The notes beneath the pieces are model-generated. The model was not told the DNA's origin. It did no database searches and saw only the letters and a program-made list of their open reading frames with translations. 64,000 bases of DNA from 0-14-0-80-60-11 sp049322355 (GTDB lineage: Bacteria; Desulfobacterota; Desulfobaccia; Desulfobaccales; 0-14-0-80-60-11), in contig JBMORG010000027.1 in NCBI GenBank assembly GCA_049322355.1, positions 372,001-436,000 of the forward strand, written 5' to 3'. Of this stretch, positions 37,668 through 44,595 are shown piece by piece; the first letter of the stretch is position 1; every line of letters starts with the position of its first letter. The translations under genes were made by a program, and so were the position numbers.

Positions 37668-37683
37668 GTTTGCCTCCCGAAAT

Positions 37684-38919
37684 TTACATACTGTAGCCGG
37701 TTTCTTGATGTTCACCGATATCCAAGCCGGCCACTTCTTCCTCGGTTGATACCCTGAGGCCCATGGTGGCGTCCAGGATTTTGAAGATAATATAGCTGAT
37801 TACGAAAGAGTAAACCAAGGTGACCACCACCGCAATGATCTGGGTGACCAACTGGCCAGGGTTGCCATAGAACAGCCCGTCGGCGCCGGCAGAGTTCACC
37901 ACCTTGGAGGCGAACAGACCGGTGGCCAGGGCGCCCACGATCCCGCCGATACAGTGGACCCCCACCACGTCCAGGGAGTCGTCATAGCCCAGTTTCGGCT
38001 TGGCCAACACCGCCAGATAGCAGATAACCCCGGCGAGAACACCGATGATGATGGCGGACATGGGACCCACAAAACCCGCCGCGGGGGTAATGGCCACCAG
38101 CCCGGCCACGGCTCCGGATGCGGCACCCAAGGTGGTGGGCTTGCCCCGGAAGATCCATTCCACCACGACCCACGCCATGGTAGCAGCACAGGTGGCCAGG
38201 TGGGTGGCGGTAAAGGCGGAACTGGCCAGGGCATTGGCGCCCAGGGCACTGCCGGCGTTGAACCCGAACCAGCCGAACCACAGGAGGCCGGCTCCCAAAA
38301 CGGTCATGGGCAGGTTGTGGGGGATGAAGGCTTCCGTGCCGTTGCCATAGCCCGCATAGCCTTTGCGGGGTCCGACCACCAGGGCGGCCGCCAGAGCGGC
38401 GATACCGGCGTTAATATGGACTACGGTGCCGCCGGCAAAATCCAGGGCCCCCAGACCCTTAAGCCAGCCGCCGTCGCCCCAGACCCAGTGGGCCACCGGA
38501 CAATAGACGATGGTTACCCAGAGGATCATGAACACAATAAAAGTGCTGAACTTCAGGCGCTCGGCAAAGGCGCCGGTGATCAGGGCGGGGGTAATGATGG
38601 CAAACATGGCCTGATAGATCATGAAAGTCTGATGGGGAATGGTTTCGGAGTAGGCTTTAAAGGGATCAAAGCCGACGCCGCTCAGGCCCAGATAGGACAG
38701 GTCGCCGATGATGGAACCCAGGTCCGGGCCAAAGGCCAGACTATAGCCCCACAAGGCCCAAATCACGCCCACCAGGCCCAACATGATGAAGTTTTGCATG
38801 ATGGTGGCCAAAACATTCTTACTGCGCACCATGCCACCGTAAAACAGGGCCAGACCGGGGGTCATCAGCATCACCAGGGCAGCGGAAATCAGGACAAAAG
38901 CCGTATCAGCCGCATTCAT
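37684..38919 (-). CDS. amt: Ammonium transporter Amt
   Basis: 411 residues from the ATG at 38919 (GAGGAG ten bases upstream; an ATG at 38937 is in frame but lacks a box). Eleven predicted TM helices. The twin pore histidines are in CPVAHWVWG and VVGVHCIGG; the phenylalanine gate region and FAGGTVVHINAGIAALAAA are present. It conducts ammonium/ammonia across the inner membrane and is controlled by the co-transcribed GlnK. The sigma-54 promoter 44 bp upstream implies induction by nitrogen limitation. Confidence 0.96.
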   Translation of the reverse strand: MNAADTAFVLISAALVMLMTPGLALFYGGMVRSKNVLATIMQNFIMLGLVGVIWALWGYSLAFGPDLGSIIGDLSYLGLSGVGFDPFKAYSETIPHQTFMIYQAMFAIITPALITGAFAERLKFSTFIVFMILWVTIVYCPVAHWVWGDGGWLKGLGALDFAGGTVVHINAGIAALAAALVVGPRKGYAGYGNGTEAFIPHNLPMTVLGAGLLWFGWFGFNAGSALGANALASSAFTATHLATCAATMAWVVVEWIFRGKPTTLGAASGAVAGLVAITPAAGFVGPMSAIIIGVLAGVICYLAVLAKPKLGYDDSLDVVGVHCIGGIVGALATGLFASKVVNSAGADGLFYGNPGQLVTQIIAVVVTLVYSFVISYIIFKILDATMGLRVSTEEEVAGLDIGEHQETGYSM

Positions 38920-38962
38920 AATACCATTTCTCCTCAATGAATTTTTTTGCTAACCTCCATCT

Positions 38963-38978
38963 AGCAATTCACGTGCCA
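38963..38978 (-). promoter_or_regulatory. Sigma-54 (RpoN) promoter of amt-glnK
   Basis: On the minus strand the sequence reads TGGCAC-N5-TTGCT, with GG at -24 and GC at -12 spaced by exactly ten bases. This is a near-perfect RpoN promoter. The expected start of transcription is about 12 bases further on, near 38952. NtrC-like activator sites upstream (39000-39200) could not be recognised with confidence. Confidence 0.9.
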
Positions 38979-39585
38979 CTTAAAATTAGAGCAATTACAG
39001 TAAGTTATAAATTAGCCAGAATTTCCCGGTTTTCAATTATGTATAATTAATCGGGCATAAACTACAATAATGAATGTTTTTCCCTTTGAACCTCCTCTCG
39101 CACTATACTTTTTTGTTGATTCATCTATTGACATAAATGTACTCTGGGTCGTTACCCTGGTAATGCGGATTACGATCAACCGGCAATAACGCCACTGGCA
39201 GCATCCAGAAACTTATATGCAAAAATGTAGAATTTAACAGGATTCCTTTGAGAGTCCCCTTTTGAAAAAGGGAGCTTTGCCAAAAGTTTTTTCTTATTCG
39301 TGAGCCTCATGAGCTACCAATGATTGCCATTCTGAGGGAGCTAAGCGACCGAAGAATCTCAAAAAAGCGAGATTCTTCGCGGCGCTCAGAATGACAAATC
39401 TAACCGGATCATCAGCAACAACTTTCGGCAAACGCTGTAGGGGATTTAAAAACCGGCAACAGGTGTGTACGCCAGGAGGGCTCCCACTAAAAGGGGCCCC
39501 GGCAAACTTTCTTCTATGAGGACAACTTAATATTAGGGAGATTTAATGATCGGCAAGGGGCAGAAGGTTATGCCAGGCGCCAAAG
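38979..39585. other. Intergenic region with repeat fragments
   Basis: About 600 bp with no gene. The part next to amt (38979-39130) is AT-rich and probably holds activator sites. At 39246-39276 there is a fragment of the family A repeat (GAGAGTCCCCTTTTGAAAAAGGGAGC). At 39326-39395 there is a long palindrome annotated separately. The rest (39400-39585) shows no structure I can support. Confidence 0.6.
39326..39395. repeat. CATTCTGAG/GAAGAATCTC palindromic repeat, family E
   Basis: Long inverted repeat: CATTCTGAG (39328-39336) pairs with CTCAGAATG (39385-39393), and GAAGAATCTC (39351-39360) pairs with GAGATTCTTC (39369-39378) around an A-rich loop. From general knowledge, elements of this sequence type are widespread in bacterial genomes. 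Only one copy is in the window. Confidence 0.8.
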
Positions 39586-40737
39586 TCAGCGAAGGATTTC
39601 ATGCAGGGCGGCAATCACCTGAGCCTGCTCGGCGGCCGTCATGTCCGGGTAGGAAGGGAGGATAATGCTATGGTCTTGGAGGTTTTCGCTCACCGGCAAA
39701 GGGCGGCGGAGCGGCAGATCCCCATAGGCCGGTTCCCGGTGGGAACACATCACCCCCCGCCGGGTGTGAATCCCCCTGGCTAACAGCGCCTGCATCACTT
39801 CCACCTGGCTCTTGGGGCACTGGGGGGTCAGGGTGATCCAGTAGGACTGCCAGTTGCTCCGGGCCCAGGCTGGTTCTTGGGGCAGGGTGAAGTTAGCGTT
39901 GCCCGCCAAACCTTCCCGGTATCGGGCCGCATGGTGACGGAGAGCGCTGACCAGGCTGGGCAGACGCTTTAATTGCTCCCGGCCCACCGCCCCTTGAATA
40001 TCGCTCAGGCGGTAATTATAGCCCACCTCCAGGTATTGTTCGAACATTACCTTGGCGGCCCCGTGGCGCTGGGCGGTGGACAGCGACATGGCGTGGGTCC
40101 TGAGCTGCGCCAGGCGCGCCATGATTTGCGGGTTCCGTCCGGTGATCATGCCGCCGTCGCCGGTGGTAATGACCTTGCGGGGGTGAAAAGAAAAGGTGGC
40201 CAAGTCTCCCCGGGGGCGCCCGATGGGCTCCCAGACGCCGTCCTCCAGGCTAATTTCGGAGCCCACGGCGCAAGCGGCGTCCTCCACCAGCAGCAGGTTA
40301 TGCTTTCGGGCCAGGGACAAAAGGCGCGCCAGGTCGCAGGGCATCCCCAACTGGTGCACCGCCAGGATGGCCCGGGTTCGGGGGGTGATGGCGCCTTCAA
40401 CCAGTGCCGGGTCGATGTTGCCGGTTTCGGCCTCCACGTCCACAAATACCGGCGTGGCGCCCACGTAGCGCACCGCGTTGGCGGTGGCGATAAAAGAGGA
40501 ACTGACGGTAATGATTTCATCACCCGGACCCAGATCCAGGGCTTTAAGCGCCAGATGCAGGGCGGCGGTGCCGCTGGAACAGGCCACCGCCAGGGGAGCC
40601 CCCACCGCCGCGGCAAACTCCTTCTCGAAGGCTTCTACTTCCGGTCCCTGGACCACCCAGCCCGATAGAATCGCCCGGCGGGCTGCCGCGGCCTCCTCCT
40701 CGCCTAATGTTGGCCGGGCCACGGGGATTGTTGCCAT
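39586..40737 (-). CDS. DegT/DnrJ/EryC1/StrS family aminotransferase
   Basis: 383 residues, a PLP-dependent fold-type I enzyme. Lys188 in FSFHPRKVITTGDGG is the expected PLP lysine, and Asp153 in VEDAACAVGS contacts the pyridine nitrogen; SSGTAALHLAL binds phosphate. Members transaminate keto-sugar nucleotides for lipopolysaccharide, capsule or glycoprotein sugars, or act as dehydratases when the lysine is replaced. The substrate is not readable. It lies upstream of a ROK kinase-like gene on the same strand, separated by a repeat. Confidence 0.9.
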   Translation of the reverse strand: MATIPVARPTLGEEEAAAARRAILSGWVVQGPEVEAFEKEFAAAVGAPLAVACSSGTAALHLALKALDLGPGDEIITVSSSFIATANAVRYVGATPVFVDVEAETGNIDPALVEGAITPRTRAILAVHQLGMPCDLARLLSLARKHNLLLVEDAACAVGSEISLEDGVWEPIGRPRGDLATFSFHPRKVITTGDGGMITGRNPQIMARLAQLRTHAMSLSTAQRHGAAKVMFEQYLEVGYNYRLSDIQGAVGREQLKRLPSLVSALRHHAARYREGLAGNANFTLPQEPAWARSNWQSYWITLTPQCPKSQVEVMQALLARGIHTRRGVMCSHREPAYGDLPLRRPLPVSENLQDHSIILPSYPDMTAAEQAQVIAALHEILR

Positions 40738-40767
40738 GGGATTACCTCCGAATGTTTTTGGGGAAAG

Positions 40768-40828
40768 AGTTCAAGGTTCAAGTTTAGAAATCTGACTTTA
40801 AACTTTGAACTTTCTAAGTTTGAACTTT
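40768..40828. repeat. AAGTTCAAAC/TTTGAACTTT word repeat, family F
   Basis: GTTCAAGTTTAGAAA faces TTTCTAAGTTTGAAC, with TTTAAACTTTGAAC between, forming alternative hairpins. The right part (40814-40828) contains the last codons and the TAG stop of the ROK gene. Confidence 0.6.
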
Positions 40829-41785
40829 ATCCCAGGCCAGGCGGGCGGCCCCCACCAGACCGGCGTCGTCTCCCAGTTGGGCCGGGCAGACGCTCACCGC
40901 CTCCGGAGGAAACAGGGTGAGGCGCCGGTGGAGCTCCGCCTCCAGGGAATACTGGAACACCTCCCAGGCCCGGGCAAAACGGCCGCCGATGACCACCCGG
41001 GAAATCCCCAAAAGGTGTACCACGCTGGCAATGGCCTGTCCCAGGCTGCGCCCCACCCGCTCAAAGGCCCGCCGGGCCAGGGGGTCCGCTTGCTGGGCCG
41101 CCACTACCAAAGTCTGCCCCTCAATGGCGTCGGGGTCGGCCTCATAGAGCTCCCGCAGCCAGGAAGAAGCCCCCTGGGCCAGTTGTTCCTTAACCCAGGT
41201 TACCGTCCAAACCCCGGACGCCAGGGTTTCCAGACAGCCCCGGTTGCCGCAGTGGCATTTCCTGCCCTCGGGGTCCACAGTCATGTGCCCGATTTCCCCT
41301 GCGGTGCCCTCGGTGCCTTCCCAGACTTTGCCATTGAGTATCAACCCTCCGCCCACCCCGGTTCCCAGAGTGATTCCCAGCATGTGCTGATGACCCTCCC
41401 CGGCCCCCAGCCAATGTTCTCCCAAAGCAAAAAGGTTGGCATCGTTTTCCAGGAATATGGGCCAATTCACCTTGGCCGCCAGCAACGGGGCCAGGGGACA
41501 ATCATTCAAAGCCGGCACGTTGGGAGCAAAGATCACCAGGCCCTCTTGGGGGCGGATGCGGCCCGGAACCCCGATGCCCAACCCTTGAATCTCCCAGCCC
41601 TGGGACCAAGCCTCTTCACCGGCGTGGTTGAGATCGCCAGCCAGAGTTGATATCATTGCTGCTTGATCGGGCATGGAAGCCGTGGCCCGCTCCCACCGGG
41701 AGATAATTTTGCCCTGGAGACTCACCAGGGCCAGTCGGGAATTGGTGCCGCCCAGATCAATGCTCAACACGGCCGGGTCTTTCAC
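40814..41785 (-). CDS. ROK family sugar kinase (glucokinase-like)
   Basis: 323 residues from the GTG at 41785, preceded by GGAGG and overlapping the tsaC stop in a GTGA. The frame is open to 41926, but that part lies in tsaC. ATP-binding DLGGTNSRLALVS, active-site FLENDANLFALGEHW and the ROK zinc motif CHCGNRGCLE are present. It probably phosphorylates glucose or an N-acetylhexosamine. The last codons (KVQT) and the stop come from a repeat, a likely recent change to the C-terminus. Confidence 0.9.
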   Translation of the reverse strand: MKDPAVLSIDLGGTNSRLALVSLQGKIISRWERATASMPDQAAMISTLAGDLNHAGEEAWSQGWEIQGLGIGVPGRIRPQEGLVIFAPNVPALNDCPLAPLLAAKVNWPIFLENDANLFALGEHWLGAGEGHQHMLGITLGTGVGGGLILNGKVWEGTEGTAGEIGHMTVDPEGRKCHCGNRGCLETLASGVWTVTWVKEQLAQGASSWLRELYEADPDAIEGQTLVVAAQQADPLARRAFERVGRSLGQAIASVVHLLGISRVVIGGRFARAWEVFQYSLEAELHRRLTLFPPEAVSVCPAQLGDDAGLVGAARLAWDKVQT

Positions 41786-42447
41786 CGGGAGACCTCCGTT
41801 CTGGAAATCCGAGACATCTCGGGAACAATCTCCGCCAGGCTTTCGGTGCCAACTGCTCCGGCCCGCACCAGGCGGGGAGGAGAGCTGCTGACATCTACAA
41901 TGGTGGACGGCAGGCCGCCCGGACATTCACCCGCATCCAGGATCAGATCCACCTCTGGCCCAAACTCCCGGTCCACGTCGGCGGCCCGGGTGAGGGGCGG
42001 CCGCCCGGAGCGGTTGGCGCTGGTGCCGGTAAGGGGGTGGCCCAGTTCGGCTATCAGGCGGCAGATGAGGGGGTGTCGGGGTTGCCGCACCCCGATGGTT
42101 CCCGTGCCCGCGGTGATAAGCCGGGGAAGTTGCGGTTGGCTCGGCAAAATAATGGTCAAAGGACCGGGCCAGAACCGGCCCATAAGCCGGGTGGCGGCCT
42201 CCGGGATGTCCCGCACCACCTGAGACAGCATTGCAACTCCCGCCACCAGCAGCAATACCGGTTTTTCCGGAGCCCGGAGCTTGAGGGCAAAGAGCCGGGA
42301 TAAAGCCGCCTCGTGAAAAGGGTTGACTGCCAGGGCGTAAAAGGTGTCCGTGGGCACCGCGATGATGCCGTGGTTTTTCAGGACCGTCCGGGCCTCATCC
42401 CAGAATTCCCCGGCATTTTCCTCCCGCCATGGCCAGATTCGTCCCAT
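41782..42447 (-). CDS. tsaC: L-threonylcarbamoyladenylate synthase (Sua5/YrdC family)
   Basis: 221 residues, single YrdC domain without the extra Sua5 domain. Substrate-binding motifs PTDTFYALAVN, KLRAPEKPVLLLV, FWPGPLTIILP and GTSANRSG are intact. It makes threonylcarbamoyl-AMP from threonine, bicarbonate and ATP, the first step of t6A modification of ANN-decoding tRNAs. TsaB, which acts in the next step, is encoded at 47340-48047. It overlaps the ROK gene by four bases. Confidence 0.93.
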   Translation of the reverse strand: MGRIWPWREENAGEFWDEARTVLKNHGIIAVPTDTFYALAVNPFHEAALSRLFALKLRAPEKPVLLLVAGVAMLSQVVRDIPEAATRLMGRFWPGPLTIILPSQPQLPRLITAGTGTIGVRQPRHPLICRLIAELGHPLTGTSANRSGRPPLTRAADVDREFGPEVDLILDAGECPGGLPSTIVDVSSSPPRLVRAGAVGTESLAEIVPEMSRISRTEVSR

Positions 42448-42504
42448 AAGGCCATGATAACCTCAGGTTTTCCCCCTGGCAAGGCCGATAAGCTCGCAAA
42501 AATT

Positions 42505-42546
42505 CATTTTCCCCTCCCCTAGTGGGAGGGGATTAAGGGGAGGAAA
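42505..42546. repeat. CCCCTCCCC/GGGGAGG repeat, family D
   Basis: CCCCTCCCC, a short loop, GGGAGGGG and then AAGGGGAGG lie upstream of tsaC. The arms match those at 49258-49346 and 20723-20751. A loose copy of the TTCCCAAG family follows at 42581-42663. Confidence 0.65.
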
Positions 42547-42580
42547 AGATAAGTGGTCGATGTTGCAAATTATATGGCTC

Positions 42581-42663
42581 GTTCCTAAGTTGTCCTTGGG
42601 AACGCCTTAATAGCCAAGCTCCACCTGGCACCGATTGCTGTTCTCAGGTGCAACTTTGGGAAC
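42581..42663. repeat. Degenerate GTTCCCAAG repeats, family C
   Basis: GTTCCTAAGTT...CCTTGGGAAC (42581-42603) and then GCCAAGCTCCACCTGGC with TTTGGGAAC (to 42663). Cleaner copies of the same TTCCCAAG/CTTGGGAA theme are at 50736-50753 and 59198-59219. Confidence 0.5.
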
Positions 42664-42680
42664 AAGTTTTTAGATTCTGA

Positions 42681-43451
42681 TTAGTTAACCTTTTTCGCCT
42701 TTCCCCCCTGCTTTTGCAGTCGCTGCCGCCGGGCCTCGAAAAGGGCTACGGCCCCGGAGGTGGCAGCGTTGAGGGAGCCGATTTCCGGCGCGGCCATGGG
42801 GATGGAGACGATCAGGTCGCAATTCTTTCGCACCCGGGGACGCATCCCTTTATCTTCGCTGCCGATGACCAGGGTCAGGGGTTGGGTCAGGTCCGCATCA
42901 TAAATGGTCAGAGGAGAATCTGCTGCGGTGCCAATGATGGCAAGGCTGGCCTCTTTGAGCCGGGTAAGGCAATCGGCCAGGTTGGTCACCCGGTAAACCG
43001 GCAGGTATTCCAGGGCCCCGGCCGCAGCCTTGGCCACCACGGGCGTCACCCCCACGGCCCGGTCTTTGGGGCTGATGAGGCCGTGGGCCCCGGCGGCGAA
43101 GGCGCTGCGGCACAGGTTGCCCAGGTTCATGGGGTCAGTGAGGCCGTCTGCGGCCACCAGAAGCGCTGTCTCCTTCAGGGCGTCAAGCATATCGAAAAGC
43201 TCGTCTTCGTTTCGATAGGTATAACTGCCCCGGCGGGCCATGATGCCCTGGTGGTTGGGGGTGCCGCAGAGCCGGTCCAGCGCGGCCCGCTCCTGGATGC
43301 GCAGGCGCACTCCTGCGGCCCGGGCCAGCCGGCGCACCTCGTCCAGCCATTTGCCTCCAGCCCCCTGGGCCACGATAACTTCTTCCAGGGGATTATCAGC
43401 CTGGCGCAGGGCCGCCAGGACCGGGTGGCGTCCGTAGATGATTTGGCTCAT
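42681..43451 (-). CDS. rlmB: 23S rRNA 2'-O-ribose methyltransferase, TrmH/RlmB (SPOUT) family
   Basis: 256 residues. The substrate-binding N-terminal domain starts IIYGRHPVLAALRQ. The SPOUT catalytic domain has the three family motifs: TDPMNLGNLCRSAFAAGAHGLI, LVIGSEDKGMRPRVR and SIPMAAPEIGSLNAATSGAVALFE. It uses S-adenosylmethionine; the target is probably G2251 of 23S rRNA, but TrmH-type tRNA activity cannot be excluded. The C-terminus is Lys-rich. Confidence 0.9.
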   Translation of the reverse strand: MSQIIYGRHPVLAALRQADNPLEEVIVAQGAGGKWLDEVRRLARAAGVRLRIQERAALDRLCGTPNHQGIMARRGSYTYRNEDELFDMLDALKETALLVAADGLTDPMNLGNLCRSAFAAGAHGLISPKDRAVGVTPVVAKAAAGALEYLPVYRVTNLADCLTRLKEASLAIIGTAADSPLTIYDADLTQPLTLVIGSEDKGMRPRVRKNCDLIVSIPMAAPEIGSLNAATSGAVALFEARRQRLQKQGGKAKKVN

Positions 43452-43553
43452 TTTAGCTATCAGCCTTCAGCGGTCAGCCGATTCCAGGCGGTCAGTAGCC
43501 GCCCTATTCCTCTATACTTCTGGCTTTTATCGATCAGCTTGGGGAACGGTCAG

Positions 43554-43609
43554 CAATGTAGGACACCACCCCCCGGCTGTTCCTGCACGGCGAGGGCGCT
43601 TGTCCTGCA
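43554..43609. repeat. Twin-hairpin repeat, family B, copy 2
   Basis: Diverged copy of the element at 20601-20656, alignable with one single-base gap and about ten substitutions. The GGACA...GGCTGT and GGCGAGGGCGC...TGTCCT cores are kept. It is upstream of xerD and is preceded at about 43455-43500 by AGCTATCAGC/GGTCAGCCG/GGTCAGTAGCCG words of the CTGATAGCTGA type also present at 34199-34230. Confidence 0.7.
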
Positions 43610-43710
43610 CGCGCCCAGATGAAAAAGGTGTTTTCCTCCTCTTCTATGCGGCTGTTACTTTTGTAAAAGTAAAGGTATAATCATTTATCAATTATAGCAG
43701 AGAAATATCC

Positions 43711-44595
43711 ATGGACGCGGCGCTTAATCAATTTTATCAGCATCTCGGGGTGGAGCGGGGCCTGGCCCCCTTGACGGTGGCGGCCTATGCCCGGGATTTG
43801 CAGGATTTCTGGACATATTTGGAGGGTCGGGAGCGGACCGGCTGGGCCGCGGTGGACCTGGCCGACCTGCAAGACTATTTTGCCGCGCTGGAGGCCCGGG
43901 GGCTGTCGGCCCGCAGCCGCGCCCGGAAACTTTCGGCCTTGCGGCAATTTTTCCGTTTCCTCCAACGGGAAGAGCAGGTTGCCGCCAATCCCGTGGAACT
44001 GCTGGATTCGCCCCGCCTGCCCCAACGCCTGCCCCAGGTGATGGGCGAGGCCGAGGTGGCCGCACTTTTGGCCGCGCCCGATCCTACCACCCTTGGGGGC
44101 CTCCGGGACCAGGCCCTCCTGGAGGTGCTCTATGCCACGGGCTTGCGAGTCTCGGAGTTGGTGGGGCTGACCCTGAAGCAGTTGGATCTCAGGCGCGGCG
44201 TGGTGCGCCCCCTGGGCAAAGGCTCCAAGGAGCGGGTGGTGCCCATGGTGCCCCTGGCGGTGGAAAAATTGCAGACCTATCTTAAAGAAGGGCGACCCAA
44301 GTTGCTCCAAGGCCGGGAAAGCCCTTATGTTTTCGTCAATCACCGGGGAGGCCGGCTCTCCCGCCAGGGATTTTGGAAGCTCCTGAAACAGTACGCCCTC
44401 AAGGCCGGCATCAAGACTTTGAGCCCCCATACCCTGAGGCACTCCTTTGCCACCCACCTGTTGTCCCGGGGGGCCAATTTGCGGGTCTTGCAAATGCTCT
44501 TGGGCCACGCCGACCTGGCCACCACCCAGATTTACACCCACCTGGACGCCCTGCGCCTGAAGCAGGTGCATAAGAAATCCCATCCCCGGCCATGA
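43711..44595 (+). CDS. xerD: Tyrosine recombinase XerD
   Basis: 294 residues, normal Xer length. N-terminal SAM-like core-binding domain, then the catalytic domain with Arg in YATGLRVSELVGL, Lys in LGKGSKERVVP, HTLRHSF (His, Arg), His in LLGHADLATTQIYTH and the nucleophilic Tyr in the same motif. Xer proteins resolve chromosome dimers at dif. XerD is chosen over XerC on the LKQVHKKSHPRP end; this is moderately certain. Its TGA overlaps the next ATG (ATGA). Confidence 0.85.
   Translation: MDAALNQFYQHLGVERGLAPLTVAAYARDLQDFWTYLEGRERTGWAAVDLADLQDYFAALEARGLSARSRARKLSALRQFFRFLQREEQVAANPVELLDSPRLPQRLPQVMGEAEVAALLAAPDPTTLGGLRDQALLEVLYATGLRVSELVGLTLKQLDLRRGVVRPLGKGSKERVVPMVPLAVEKLQTYLKEGRPKLLQGRESPYVFVNHRGGRLSRQGFWKLLKQYALKAGIKTLSPHTLRHSFATHLLSRGANLRVLQMLLGHADLATTQIYTHLDALRLKQVHKKSHPRP

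Noticed and set aside
39000..39200. Possible NtrC sites upstream of the sigma-54 promoter
   Set aside because: Only loose GCAC...GT matches (for example near 39100); not strong enough to call.
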